Below, one piece after another: positions 1-10,156 of a stretch of DNA of 64,000 nucleotides. The DNA is from Lasioglossum baleicum (taxonomy: Eukaryota > Arthropoda > Insecta > Hymenoptera > Halictidae). A program made the position numbers and the translations under genes. The first letter of the stretch is position 1, and the number at the start of each line of letters is the position of its first letter. The stretch is from NCBI RefSeq assembly GCF_051020765.1, contig NW_027469083.1, positions 310,001 to 374,000 of the forward strand, written 5' to 3'. Under the pieces are notes generated by a model, which was not told the origin of the DNA, did no database searches, and worked only from the letters and a program-made list of their open reading frames with translations.

Positions 1-384
1 CTCTGAAGAAGGGGGAGCCTAAGATACCATCTATATTAATTGGAAAACTGTCAGGCAGAACGTGTAGCGTGACTTTAATGGAATCTGCTAGCTCCGCATT
101 GATATAACCGAGGGTCGCAATTTCTCCTTCTGTCACGCCATGGACGTGTATGACGCTGTCAGTTTTTAGATGAACGTCAGATTTGATACCAGACGCTCGG
201 ATTAAGTTGACCTCGGACCCGGTGTCCAAGAGGAACTCACACTCTTTTGAGAAGAGTGACGATCTTGCTTTTATTCGAGGGATAGGGGAGTCCGGCGCGA
301 GATTTATTGCCGAGACTAATTTCGCGGATGGTCGTTCATTCTGCTGACCGTCCGGGTTATCTCTCCTATCTACTCGAATTTCAT
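1..384 (-). pseudogene. pol: E1 pol N-terminus: aspartic protease, partial at window edge
   Basis: This is the first part of the pol frame, which lies in the -1 frame relative to gag. The retropepsin active-site motif LLDTGSEVNLIR is visible near 200-235, and the flap/C-terminal motif GSPFFRE is at the window edge. The frame is open over the visible stretch. It is called broken only because the element's gag is interrupted upstream, so a Gag-Pol product is not expected from it. The protease would normally process the retroelement polyproteins inside the particle. Confidence 0.85.
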
Positions 385-1692
385 CTACTGCTGGTCGTCG
401 CTGATGACGGCCAGCTGTGTTGCCTTTTGGCGATTCTCTTGGGATGCCTCCCGTCCTTTGGTCGCGTTTGTCGGGAGGCTTGATTCGTTTCCCGACTCAT
501 TTTTATTGTAATATTCGCGGCGGCGACATTCGTGTATGTCATGTCCCGTGCGCTTACAATATTTACAATACTTCTGATTCTCCGTAGGAAAGCGATCGCG
601 ACCTGGGGACTGGGAAGCGCGATCTTCGCGTTTATACGTTTCGCGCTGATTTGATTGCGACGGTTCGTGACGTCGCGGAGGAGGAGAGCGATACGCGTCT
701 CTGTTATCGGGTTTCCTGTCTCGCCAGGATTCACGAGGTGAAAAGGAAGGTCGTTGATCTTTCCTTTCCGAAGATCTGTTGCGCTGCTCAGGCGCATTCC
801 TATCATAATAAGAGTTGCTTGATCGCTCTGGTGTGCGATTACGAGAGTCGGAGAATGCAACGCGGCGTCCGTCGTCACGATAACGAACACGGTCAAGCTC
901 GTACTGTTTGTACGCGGTTACTGCTTCGTCGAATATTTTCTGTAATTCGAGTGACGCGCAGAGCCTGACCTCGGCTCGAAGCGCTGGGATAAGACCACGC
1001 ATGAAACAATCAATTGTGAATTTATCAATCTCGTCTAGATTGGGGACCCCGCGGCCTGAATCTATGATCGCCGTTCTAAGGTCCTTTACTCGCGTAATAT
1101 AATTCAACACGTGCTCGGACTGTCCCTGGTGTATCGAAGCTAATTCTCCGCGATACTGATCGATGAATTTATATGGGCCTAGTACATCTTTCAGGCGGTT
1201 GCACAATTCAGAGATTGTGTTAATATTTACGTCTTCAATCGCGGCGTATGCCTGTCCTCTAAGCTTATTGCATACTAATCTAGTGAGGGTACGCTCAGCT
1301 GTGGCTGGAACAGCTTCCAAGGCTCGCTTGCACGCGCGAACGAATTGTAGCACGGTTATGGAGGTGCCGTCAAAGGTAGGCACAAGTTCAACCGCTTGTT
1401 TAACGGTGAAATTCGAAGAATCGTGCATTATGGGTTCGCGGGGCGCAACGACTGGGCTAGCTGGAATTGATTGAGAATCTCTGGCCGATCGGATTTCTGC
1501 TATCTCGCGGCGTATATCCTCGTACGTTACTCTCTGCTCACGCGTTTATGTTTCGTATTGCAATTTGAGTTGAGTCAACGCGGCGGTTTGATTAATGAGA
1601 GCTGCTTCTCTACGAGCTAAATCTTTCTGGAATTCAATTAATTCCTCTTCCGTAGGAGGAACCTTCTTTCTAGCCTCGCTACGCGTTTCCAT
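385..1692 (-). pseudogene. gag: E1 gag with an in-frame stop codon
   Basis: Family A gag, 435 codons in intact copies. Here codon GAA near residue 49 is TAA (minus-strand reading of 1546-1548), so the frame is broken in the N-terminal coiled coil and the next in-frame methionine is near 1428. Past the stop the frame is intact: capsid-like middle, an Arg/Ser-rich stretch, and a CX2CX4HX4C zinc knuckle near the C-terminus. The start is placed at the ATG shared with the four intact copies. Confidence 0.9.
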
Positions 1693-2178
1693 GATTGCGT
1701 CGCTTGAAAATTTCTAAGTATGAAATTCGCGAAAAATAATCCGACTATATAACGTGGGCGAAGGGGCGTTTTCTAAACCGCCCGTCGCACTTTAACGTTC
1801 ACTAAAACTCTCGATGAATTTGTACTGAGTACGAACATCGCGAAAAATAATTTGAGTATGTAACGTGGGCGAAAGGGCATTTCCTTCACTGCCCGTCGCA
1901 CTTTTAACTGACACTATGCTTTCACGGACTCTAAGTCTACTGCGTTAAATTGTCAAACAATGATGGAACGCGCAGGGGTTCGCGTGCTAACACTGATTCT
2001 ATTTTTATTCCTCGATGCCGTGCTTCTAACATCGGTGACCAACGACTGTCCTACCGACTGCGCCAAATTTGTCACAACAAATTTTGGCAGAGGTAGGACA
2101 CATGACGTATCCTACAAAAGTGTTGACGGTGTCTCTAACATCGGTGACCAACGAGTGTCCTACCGACTGCGCCAAATT
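1693..2178 (-). other. E1 leader with primer-binding sites
   Basis: Untranslated leader between LTR and gag. The primer-binding site (2157-2174, minus strand TGGCGCAGTCGGTAGGAC) begins four bases from the LTR and fits the 3' end of an insect tRNA-Ser followed by CCA. A second full copy and an inverted degenerate copy follow within about 110 bases, then two tandem hairpin units before gag, as described for the E6 leader. Confidence 0.88.
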
Positions 2179-3975
2179 TGTCACGTCCTGGCGGGGCTAT
2201 AAGAGCAAGAGAAGAGAATACCGCGGCCCGGCTACTCTGCTCTTCCACTGACTGACATTTAATAAAAGTGTTGGTCTTTTTATCAACAGACTAGGACCCG
2301 ATGCCGACACCTGCATGCAGTCTTACACAGATGAATGATGCACGCGACCCTGAAACATACGCGATAATATGTTCCACTTACTTTTACGCTTCGCTTGTTT
2401 GTCGATTGACACGAGAAATGAGTTCGCAACGGATGAACAGCTACGGTTGCGCTGATGGCCTTGAATTCGGTCCTCTCTGCTTGACAGGCGTTGATCCAAA
2501 TGGCTGGAAACGACCTTCAAGGATTGACGACTGCGCCAAATTCTGTCACGTCAATATTTGGCAGGAACGACCTCCAATGGTGGACAGCTGGCGGCTACGG
2601 TATTGTAGACGGATGCGCTCGTTGAGGAAACGGGCGTGGACGCTGTACGATACCGTGAATCTAACTCACGAATATCGTCCGCGTGATTGACGATATTTTA
2701 ACTAGCGAAAACGGACGTGGACGCTGTACGATCCCGTGAATTTATCTCGCGAATATCGTCCGCGTGGTTGACGATATTTTGATTCGAGAAAACGGACGTG
2801 GATGCTGCGGAGCTTGCTATGCGAGCAAGTCTATCACTATCACGCACGTACGCGAACACGTAACAGGAAATTGAATAAGGAATACTATTCGCGAACTTTC
2901 CAGTGAGAACTCTATCTCTAACTAACAACGTGTCACTTCAAACTACGAAGTTAGGAGCAAGGAAATAATAATTGGGATTTAGATTGACTCTGGTAAAACA
3001 AAGTATATTATAAACGTAAAAGAATACAAAGGTAAAGATGCTTATTATTAACGAAATCGAAATACGTACTAAGTACGAAATATGAAACGCAATAAAAATG
3101 TTTAATTGAATAAACGACGTAATGTTTGAATTAAACGAATAAGAATACGATATTACTGAATGGTATTAGGGACTGTGTCTAAACAGTATGGATTTGGAAA
3201 GATTGTGTCTAAACAATCTGGATTTGGAAAGACTATGTCTAAATAGTCTGGACTTGGAAGATTGACGAAAACTCGACTGACCCACTCGGGTCCCCGGAGA
3301 GGACTGGGGAGAATCGAACGTTCGTCGACGAACAACGTTCGTCCGAAAAATGCTGACTTCGCAAAAGGGGACCGTGTCCTCTTTGTGCCGGTCTTCGTCG
3401 TAAACAGCGCGATGGCCGCCGCACTAGAGTCAGCAGTTTTCGTTCCCAGTGGTGCAGGACTCGAAAATTAAGTGGTAACCATTGGCGTACCTATTTATTT
3501 ATTTAAATAAATTGGGACTTAGAATATTTTCGAGCGCTTGCTCTTGCAAGGCGTTTCGATGAAAATTTATATGTCATATGATTAGTTGACATCATTTGTC
3601 GACCGATCATATGTTTGAAAATATTCTAAGTACTTTTGAAAATTACCAAAAATCGAAATTTTGGTAAAGTCTAAACAAACGCGAATTGAGAACCTAACCT
3701 ACAAATTTTTAGGTTAGTTTCATGATTTTCGCTCACGAGTCCAATGATATTTCAATCTTCGAGTTTGGGCCATTTTTGGCTATTTTAGGATTTTGACAGA
3801 TTTTGGATTTTAGGTTATGTTGGTGGATTTCGATCAGATGTACGTGGTGTTTAGGATTCATTGTTATGAAGGATTTTTAGGAGTTTTGGAATCTTTAAAG
3901 GGGAACGCTCGCTCTTATGTATCTAATTTTACATGTAGTCTTAAAGCTAACGTCGGAGGTGCGACCGACGTCACA
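2179..3975 (-). repeat. E1 5' LTR, family A
   Basis: 1797 bp, minus orientation, ending TGTCACGTCC on the left and GACGTCACA on the right (TG...CA boundaries). It contains the features of all A LTRs: an internal LTR-end/PBS-like motif, a run of three short hairpins near 3170-3255, the palindrome GTTCGTCGACGAAC, an AT-rich TTTATTTATTTAAATAAA stretch, and a terminal stem-loop ACGTCGG/CCGACGT. Reverse-strand frames inside it look like chance frames. Confidence 0.93.
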
Positions 3976-4440
3976 CGTGCAAATTCAATAATTATGATGT
4001 CTTGTACGAAGGGATAGCCACTAAACTATCCTCCAAGGTGAATCCTTCTCCAACCCTGTATACCGTAGCATCGCAGGACACGACTTTTGCACTCACGGAG
4101 ACAGGCAGATCGTCAGTTTGCGGATATGTCATAATCCGTACGGAACACCCCAAGCTGTTCATTCTGGAAGTTGGAAGTTCAGGAAAATTCAAGGAGAAAA
4201 CACACACCTTGGTCAACAATCTGGACATCTTCACGTATGTCAACAGCAAATTTGTTTACGTGGAGAAGCACCTCCGGAAACAATTTTCTCAACTCTACAA
4301 AGATGTAATCCGTCAGAAGTGTGAGCTAGAGCGTCAGATTCTCCAGAACGCCCTCACATTATTACATTCAGCACCCGAAGAAGTTGCCACTGCCATCATG
4401 AAGGATGTCGGATTTATCGCAGTTCCAGCAGGAGAGGTAG
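3976..4440 (+). pseudogene. env: E2 env fragment, middle part
   Basis: About 155 codons of the envelope protein, from the CKFNNYDVLYEG region to the AVPAGEV region, matching the intact env of E7 at 37232-37696. It is bounded on the left by the E1 insertion and on the right by E3. The protein is interrupted, so this is a relic. The reading frame within the piece is open. Confidence 0.92.
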
Positions 4441-6396
4441 TGTCACGTCCGTCACTGTGTTTTTGTTACAGGTACCAGGAGAGAGGAAAGAGAACAGTGA
4501 CAGACGGACGGTTGAGATATTATGATTAAAATGAGGAGTGGTCTTTCGTGCCGAGACAGCCGCGGGCTGTCATATGCACTAGGACAACCGATATTGCTAT
4601 GATGCAGTCAAGAAAAGAACGTCCGACGCGGTTACAAGAAGTGTCCCGACAAGAATCGCGCGCGAGAGGATGCAACGAGAACGGTGAGTTTACAGGATTC
4701 AGCAATTATACAAGACATTATACGACTCACCGCAATGCTGTATTAACGCCTAATAATATTGTTGCAGCAGGAACTGGCGGTACTGACAGTAGGTGTCGTA
4801 CATCGGGTCTTCTATACAGATGTCCTCGAGGTGGGGAAGATCTGGCAGAGTTGCTGCTGCTCGGTTCGGGACGACGTTAGTGGCCTTGGATGCTGGCCGC
4901 AAGATGACACGTTGATGAGCTGGCAGAGGAACGTCACGGATGATTCGGCAACGGACCCTGGGAACGATGATCGTGTCTCGGCTGTCGTCGTCGTCGACTA
5001 TGTCGATCACCTCTGGACAATCGACCGGATGTAGAACTGGCGTCGGAGCTCGCGAGAGGTCCGCGTGGTTGACCTCTTTAGGAGGGTTGCAAGGGCAACC
5101 GTATACAGAAACGTAATCGGACGCGTCACACGGAATGTGCTCGGTGGTTCCCAGAAGTTCTGTCCACTCGGTAGTGGCAATGATTTGATCGAGCACCGCT
5201 TTATTTCTTAACGCGCGTCTCAATTTAGCAAGTTGATACTTGCGTCCCGCTCGACGTGGGCGTCGCATGGGTAAGGAATAGTAATGATGGAATATTAATA
5301 ATATAATGAAAATGAACTTCCATTTGTTATTAACCTTTTTGGTAGTTAACTCGCTTCACGTCTATAGTGGCGGCTCAGCGTTTCCACTGCGCACTTTAGA
5401 CCAATTCTAGACGTGGCACGAGAACTTCTCTATGACTCGCTTCAAATTCCTTATTGGCGGCTCAGCGTTTCCACTGCGCACTTTAGACCAAGTCCGGATA
5501 TGTCACGAGTTTAATATATTCTATGCAAGAACTGAATTGGAAGATGGTGTTGAACTAACACAAGAATAACAAAATCGAAGCACTGGTATAACAACGATAT
5601 ATTAAATAAGAACTGGTAAGTACACTGGTATACAATATGTAAGTAGTATTATAATAGGAGTAGTAATTGGATTAATGAATAATGGATATAGTAATATGTT
5701 GTAGGAATAATGTATGAGTTGAGTTGAGTTGAGTTAGAATTGGAATTGGAATTGGAATTAGGAGTGAAGGATCGACACACTTCACTTTCGCGGAGCTAGA
5801 CTGAACACGTCTGCTCTTGAAGTCGGAAGAAGCCGGACTGGCACGTCCGTGCGAGTCGCTCGCTTGGAGCGGACCGTTCGAGTCGCTGTCTGGAGGCGGA
5901 CTGATGCAAGCGCCTGCTCTGCCTTGCCTCCTTCGGTCGGAGTGGGGATAGCTGACGCTGCAGTCTCTTTGTTCTTCAGTCGTCGGAGTGGGAGAACCGC
6001 TGACGCAGCAGCGTCTTTGCTCCCGGGGACTGCACGTGCATTTCTGCTGACGCTGCAGTCTCGTGGCTGTCCTATTGCCCTCTACGAGCGTGGGACTGCT
6101 GATGCAGCAGTCTTTGGACTTCTCGATGTTTCTAGAAGCTTCTAGATGCTTCCAGAGTGATGCAATACTTTATTGCATTATGTGTCGTGGTGATGGGTTG
6201 AAACTGAGGTAAGGTGTTGATCAGGGTGAAGTTATGGTGATGGATAGAGACGGAGATAGGGATTAGAACAATAGAATAATGAGTTCTTAATACTATGCTC
6301 TTATGTCTAGGGGACGGTGTGTGGATCTTATGCAGATCAGACCTTGTATACATAGTGTGTGTACAAGGCCAACGTCGTACATCGGACGACGTAACA
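4441..6396 (-). repeat. E3 3' LTR, family B
   Basis: 1956 bp, minus orientation. The element-sense order is: terminal stem-loop ACGTCGT/ACGACGT, poly(A)-signal hairpin, heat-shock-element-like motif at 6130-6142, GC-rich segment with repeated CTGACGCTGCAGTC-like motifs, GGAATT-type microsatellite near 5727-5760, an 87-bp tandem duplication (5368-5404 and 5455-5491), a 172-codon ORF, and an inverted repeat at the LTR end (4446-4458 with 4494-4510). Confidence 0.93.
4750..5268 (-). CDS. LTR-encoded 172-aa protein (E3 3' LTR copy)
   Basis: The ORF lies wholly inside the LTR, in the same sense as the element, in the 3' third of the LTR. The protein starts with a very basic stretch (MRRPRRAGRKYQLAKLRRALR), which resembles a nuclear-localisation or nucleic-acid-binding signal. 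It then has a Cys-containing middle (VYGCPCNPPKE), an acidic run (DIVDDDDSRD) and an aromatic C-terminus (YCQYRQFLLQQYY). I recognise no family. It is open in all four family B LTRs here except where E5 cuts it. Position inside an LTR recalls the LTR ORF of mouse mammary tumour virus, but no relationship is implied. Function unknown; expression is unproven. Confidence 0.6.
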   Translation of the reverse strand: MRRPRRAGRKYQLAKLRRALRNKAVLDQIIATTEWTELLGTTEHIPCDASDYVSVYGCPCNPPKEVNHADLSRAPTPVLHPVDCPEVIDIVDDDDSRDTIIVPRVRCRIIRDVPLPAHQRVILRPASKATNVVPNRAAATLPDLPHLEDICIEDPMYDTYCQYRQFLLQQYY

Positions 6397-6462
6397 CCTC
6401 CCAACGCGGAAAAGAAATTTCTTACAAGGAAGAAATTTCTCGCTCAACACTCGATCTCACAC
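6397..6462 (-). other. E3 polypurine tract and PPT-proximal hairpin
   Basis: Next to the LTR the element strand reads TTGGGAGG, the plus-strand primer for reverse transcription. Just inside it lies an inverted repeat, GAAATTTCTT with AAGAAATTTC, at about 6413-6440. The same arrangement is present in E4. Confidence 0.75.
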
Positions 6463-8613
6463 TCATTCATGCGACGTATCGTCCGGGGGTACTCCGCGCA
6501 GGGAGCACAGTTCTCGGCGAGTATTTCCTATATTTGTACGAAACACTGGTCGCACTGAAATGTTGTCGGTGTCGGCACGTGGGGCTGGGGCTGATTTTAT
6601 GCAATTTATTTCGCTTTGTTCATTTTGCATAATTGGGTTTTGGGTGGGTGGGGAATCACTGGTGTCACTGTCACTTTCGTCTTTCCTTATCTGCGTCCAG
6701 ATGAGTGTCACGTTCCGCTGACGCGGGTTTTGCGTTGGATTATTCGGCGCACGCTTGAGTTTGTTTGCATGTACAATCTTAAAATGGTTCCCTACTTTAA
6801 TTTTTACATTGTTTGAGTCTAGGATGTCGCAAATTTCGTGAGGACCCGTATATTGCTCATCGAATTTGCCCTTGCAGGGTTCTTTGAGTAGGAATACCTG
6901 TTCTATATCTTCCGGTGGTCGAAGGAGATTTTGCCGATGCTGGGCTTCGAATTTCGCTCGCTTATTCTCATAGGGATATCCTTTATCGCGAGGGTACTCG
7001 GATTTATATTGCTTTCTTGCTGACGCGTATTTCGCTGTAGCGCAGAGATTAATTTTATCGTATTCGTTTCGCTTCGCATGGCAACGTGCAGATGGAAGTT
7101 GAAAGGAATCGAGTTTCTGTGGATCATCAAAGATATGATTGTGAAGTAAGTTATGAAGTTCTTTTACTCTGGAGGCTTTGATATCCTTCTCTGGTTTAGA
7201 ACTGTCACTGGGTTTATTGTGCAATATAGAACAGACCTGCTTACATATGGGTCTTGAAGATCTTTGATTGTCGTAGAAATGGAGTTGGTCTTGGAATTGA
7301 TCGGGCTGGTTACCGGAGTTAGTATAATGATCGGGCTGGTTACCGGAGTTAGTATAAGAATCGGGCTGGTTACCGGAGTTAGTAATGTCGGGATGGTTAC
7401 CGAATGCGTCGGGATGATACCCGGAATTAGAAAGGTCGGGATGGTTACCGAATGCGTCGGGATAGTTCCCGGAATTAGAAAGGTCGGGATGGTTACCGAA
7501 TACGTCGGGATGATACCCGGAATTAGTAAGGTCGGGATGGTTACCGAATACGTCGGGATGATACCCGGAATTAGAAAGGTCGGGATGGTTACCGAATGCG
7601 TCGGGATGGTACCCGGAATTAGAAAGGTCGGGATGGTTACCGAATACGTCGGGATGATACCCGGAATTAGAAAGGTCGGGATGGTTACCGAATACGTCGG
7701 GGTGATACCCGGAATTAGAAAGGTCGGAAGAGTACGACTCGATTTCTTCCATCTCCAATGGGGGCAATCGAAATGAAACTCTTTCCGATGAGGTGTTAAA
7801 ACACCGGAGGCTCGCTTTGCCTTTACGATTGGTGACGACGCAGTCACCCAGGAATACATCCGGCGCTACATTAACACGGCGGATATATCCCTGTTTAGGT
7901 CCTTCGACGTCGACCGCTATACACGCAACGGTACGAGGTTCGAGGACGAATTCTTCGGATTTCAGAGGAGTCTTTGTTCGGACTCGATCCTCACGCTCCA
8001 CGATCCGACTTCTCGCAGTGTACTCCGATATCTCTCGAGTCTCCTTCGATTCCGGCCGGCTTTTCACGGCGTTTTTCTCTAGGGAGCACTCGATCGAATC
8101 CCGAGGAGGCATTGAAATAACCTCCGTCACCGGAGCTCTGCAAGGTCTGACCGCGGGTGCACGAGGATTTGAGGAAGACACTCGAACGTTCCTTGCCGAA
8201 TGTTCCTCACGCTCGACGGCTGGAGTTTTAACGAGATCGTTGGTCATAGACGAAGGCATTGAAATAACCTCTGCTGCCAATTTATCGAGAGGCTCAGCCG
8301 TGGGCGCGCAAGGGTTCGAGAAGGGAACCCGAATGTTTCCTATCGTAATGTATTCATTCGCAAAGGAGATCTCGGCTCCTGTTCTGAAGAAGGGAGAACC
8401 GAGGATTCCGTCGATGTTAATTGGGAAGTTTTCTTCCAAGACATGAAATTCGATAGGGTTTTGACCCTGTAAGTGTATTTTAATTTGACCGAGAGTTGGA
8501 ATGGATCCCTCGGTTATTCCTTGGACTTCTATAGTGTTCGTATGATCTATAGGTAGATTTGGTTCTAGACTTGACGCACGAATTAAATTGATCTCCGAAC
8601 CCGTGTCTAGCAA
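6463..8613 (-). CDS. pol: E3 protease-minisatellite-linker ORF fused to an integrase C-terminal remnant
   Basis: 716 codons counted from the Leu/TTG of the LDTGSEINLIR protease motif; the real frame opens further upstream by -1 shift from gag. In order: retropepsin with DTGS and LGSPFF; spacer; about seven repeats of the NSGYHPD / FGNHPDLS type (about 7374-7730); a linker with KYASARKQYK and RAKFEAQHRQNLLRPPED; then abruptly the integrase GPY/F-like C-terminal module (VFLLKEP...YTGPHE...HFKIVHANKLKR, about 6753-6903); then an env-tail-like end (ISVRPVFR...ELCSLRG). RT, RNase H and the integrase catalytic core are missing. The fusion point EQ-VFLLKEP matches GEQVYLLKEP in E6, so a recombination junction is likely. 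The product could still supply protease, but not replication. Confidence 0.85.
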   Translation of the reverse strand: MLDTGSEINLIRASSLEPNLPIDHTNTIEVQGITEGSIPTLGQIKIHLQGQNPIEFHVLEENFPINIDGILGSPFFRTGAEISFANEYITIGNIRVPFSNPCAPTAEPLDKLAAEVISMPSSMTNDLVKTPAVEREEHSARNVRVSSSNPRAPAVRPCRAPVTEVISMPPRDSIECSLEKNAVKSRPESKETREISEYTARSRIVEREDRVRTKTPLKSEEFVLEPRTVACIAVDVEGPKQGYIRRVNVAPDVFLGDCVVTNRKGKASLRCFNTSSERVSFRLPPLEMEEIESYSSDLSNSGYHPDVFGNHPDLSNSGYHPDVFGNHPDLSNSGYHPDAFGNHPDLSNSGYHPDVFGNHPDLTNSGYHPDVFGNHPDLSNSGNYPDAFGNHPDLSNSGYHPDAFGNHPDITNSGNQPDSYTNSGNQPDHYTNSGNQPDQFQDQLHFYDNQRSSRPICKQVCSILHNKPSDSSKPEKDIKASRVKELHNLLHNHIFDDPQKLDSFQLPSARCHAKRNEYDKINLCATAKYASARKQYKSEYPRDKGYPYENKRAKFEAQHRQNLLRPPEDIEQVFLLKEPCKGKFDEQYTGPHEICDILDSNNVKIKVGNHFKIVHANKLKRAPNNPTQNPRQRNVTLIWTQIRKDESDSDTSDSPPTQNPIMQNEQSEINCIKSAPAPRADTDNISVRPVFRTNIGNTRRELCSLRGVPPDDTSHE
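7374..7730 (-). repeat. Coding minisatellite, family B (E3)
   Basis: About seven units of roughly 48 bp, built from GTCGGGATGGTTACCGAA and GATACCCGGAATTAG-like halves (plus strand), coding for alternating NHPDLSNSGYHPD and FGNHPD blocks. It is in frame within the pol ORF. Unit number differs between elements. The same motif vocabulary occurs in families A and C. Confidence 0.92.
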
Positions 8614-8684
8614 AAATTCACACTTCTTTTGTAATTGAGGGGCGGAGATTTTTACGCGCGGAATTGGTGAGTCTGCAGCAAGAT

Positions 8685-10043
8685 TTACTGCTGAGACGAA
8701 TCGTCGGACTGGTCGTTCGTCCGGATAGCTGTTTGGGTGCGGGCTGTAGTTTGGGTTGAAGATGCGGCCTCCCGCCTGGGGTTGGCTTCGGTCGGGAGGC
8801 CGGACTCGTTTCCCGACCTCCTATTATTATTAAAAGCGCGCTTACGGCACTCGTGAATATCGTGCCCGGGGACTTTGCAGTAGTTGCAAAATTTGTTAGG
8901 GCTTGAGGGGCGATCTGTGCGACCATCGCGGTACGTGTTTTGGTCGCGAGGATTATTTTCCCATCGCCGTTGCGGCGTCGGGGAGCGATAAGAGTCCCGG
9001 TTTAAGTTTCTCGAGGACTGCTGAGACGAGTCCGGTCTGTTATCGCGGCGTTCTTGAGTTCGCTCTGGAATGTCACGAGCGGACTCGTACGTGGAACGCG
9101 GGCGATACGGCCGGTTATCAGAGAAGCTGACTCGTTTTTCTTCGCGGATCAGTTCTCGTCGACGAGTCTGGTCTGACTCATACTGCCTGTAAGCAGAGAT
9201 GGCTGCTTCGAAAACAGTGGCAGGATTTCGCGAAGGGCAATGAAGCACTTCGGCACGCAGCTGGGGAAGGAGACCTCGTAGGAAGCAATCTACTACGAAG
9301 CGATCTAGTTCTTCGTAATCAAGGCCAATATCTGTGGCATCTTGAATCGCGGTTCGAAGGTCTTTAACGCGATTGATGAAGTCTAAGATGTGCTCGTTTG
9401 GAGCTTGGAGTACACTCGCGAGATCGCCACGGTACTGGTCCACGAATTTGTATGGGCCCAGTACTGTACGTAACTTTTCGCATAGTGCAGAAATTGTGAC
9501 TATGTGCTCGCCTTCTATAGCGGCATAAGCACGATCGTGGAGTTTATTGCAGAGCAATTTCGTGAGGGCACGCTCTGCAGTGGCCGGTACGGTGTCACGC
9601 GCGCGTTTGCATGCACGTATGAATTGTAGGACGGAAGACGAAGTTCCGTCGAATCTAGGGACAAGCTCGGCGGCTTGTTTTAGAGCGAAATTGCCAGTAG
9701 GTTCATACTGTGGGATTTCGCGTGGCTCTGGCGGTGAAGGTTCCCGCATATTAGAGACGTTACTAGGGCCTGGTGTAGGCGTCTGTTGACGTAGGGTTTG
9801 ACTCGTGATTTGGATGTTATGAAGCTCTTTTCGTATTTCGTCGAGAATATTCTTTTGGTTTTGTGCGTCTTCTTCATATTTGAGACGCAATTTGGCAATA
9901 AAATCAGTTTCTTCTTTGAGATATTGCTCTCTACGGGCGAGGTCTTGCGCGTATAGGAGTAACTCTTCCTCGGTCATTGGAGGAAGGTCTGCGTTAGGAT
10001 CTGCTCGGAGATCCTTTTGAGATCGCGTGATTGGGCGACACAT
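8685..10043 (-). CDS. gag: E3 Gag polyprotein, family B
   Basis: 452 codons, intact. The N-terminus is a charged coiled coil (LARREQYLKEETDFIAKLRLKYEED region), followed by a capsid-like region homologous to family A Gag (FVRACKRAL-, GPYKFVDQYRG- and DLRTAI-like blocks), an Arg/Ser-rich stretch, and one zinc knuckle of CX2CX4HX4C type (FCNYCKVPGHDIHEC). Gag forms the particle and binds the RNA. The pol ORF follows in the -1 frame. It could be functional and could supply particles for the element. Confidence 0.92.
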   Translation of the reverse strand: MCRPITRSQKDLRADPNADLPPMTEEELLLYAQDLARREQYLKEETDFIAKLRLKYEEDAQNQKNILDEIRKELHNIQITSQTLRQQTPTPGPSNVSNMREPSPPEPREIPQYEPTGNFALKQAAELVPRFDGTSSSVLQFIRACKRARDTVPATAERALTKLLCNKLHDRAYAAIEGEHIVTISALCEKLRTVLGPYKFVDQYRGDLASVLQAPNEHILDFINRVKDLRTAIQDATDIGLDYEELDRFVVDCFLRGLLPQLRAEVLHCPSRNPATVFEAAISAYRQYESDQTRRRELIREEKRVSFSDNRPYRPRSTYESARDIPERTQERRDNRPDSSQQSSRNLNRDSYRSPTPQRRWENNPRDQNTYRDGRTDRPSSPNKFCNYCKVPGHDIHECRKRAFNNNRRSGNESGLPTEANPRREAASSTQTTARTQTAIRTNDQSDDSSQQ

Positions 10044-10156
10044 TTTGAAAGATATAAATGGGATTTAAGAAATGTGAATTTCGCACTGACACGCGTCGGG
10101 GCTTATTAATGCAAATATCGGCGACCACTTCGATGTCCTACCGACTGCGCCAAATT
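10044..10156 (-). other. E3 leader with a single tRNA-Ser-type primer-binding site
   Basis: Only 113 bases separate LTR and gag. The PBS (10135-10152, element strand TGGCGCAGTCGGTAGGAC) starts four bases after the LTR. Unlike family A there is one PBS and no tandem hairpin leader. Confidence 0.88.

Larger units (their letters stand above)
1..3975 (-). mobile_element. E1: family A LTR retroelement, 5' part, cut by the window edge
   Basis: Reading leftwards from its 5' LTR, the visible part holds LTR, leader with primer-binding site, gag, and the start of the protease frame; the rest lies outside the window. The LTR edge at 3975 abuts env coding sequence of E2, and the four bases after it (CGTG, 3976-3979) are the expected right-hand copy of a 4-bp target duplication whose partner is off-window. 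Gag carries a stop codon, so this copy cannot make full Gag. Whether it belonged to the pol type or the env type cannot be decided, because the diagnostic cassette is not in view. Confidence 0.93.

Noticed and set aside
651..1474. Antisense frames of 64-105 codons over gag
   Set aside because: They are shadows of the gag frame and appear identically in every gag copy regardless of context.
2157..2174. Possible tRNA-Ser gene fragments in the leaders
   Set aside because: Only the 18-base acceptor-end complement is present, at the fixed PBS position next to LTRs; no cloverleaf is seen.
1960..2202. 80-codon frame antisense to the A leader with a signal-peptide-like start
   Set aside because: It runs antisense through the PBS repeats, so its repeated TDCAKFVT motifs are only the PBS read backwards. 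Conservation follows from the copies being young.
2301..2690. 129-codon frame (86 codons in other copies) across the A LTR, antisense to the element
   Set aside because: It is antisense, is cut by a stop in several near-identical copies, and overlaps a region with hairpins and GC-rich repeats; it has no recognisable domain.
7264..7776. Regular repeats that could suggest a CRISPR array
   Set aside because: Units are continuous without unique spacers and code in frame for NHPD-type repeats in an arthropod retroelement; this is a coding minisatellite.
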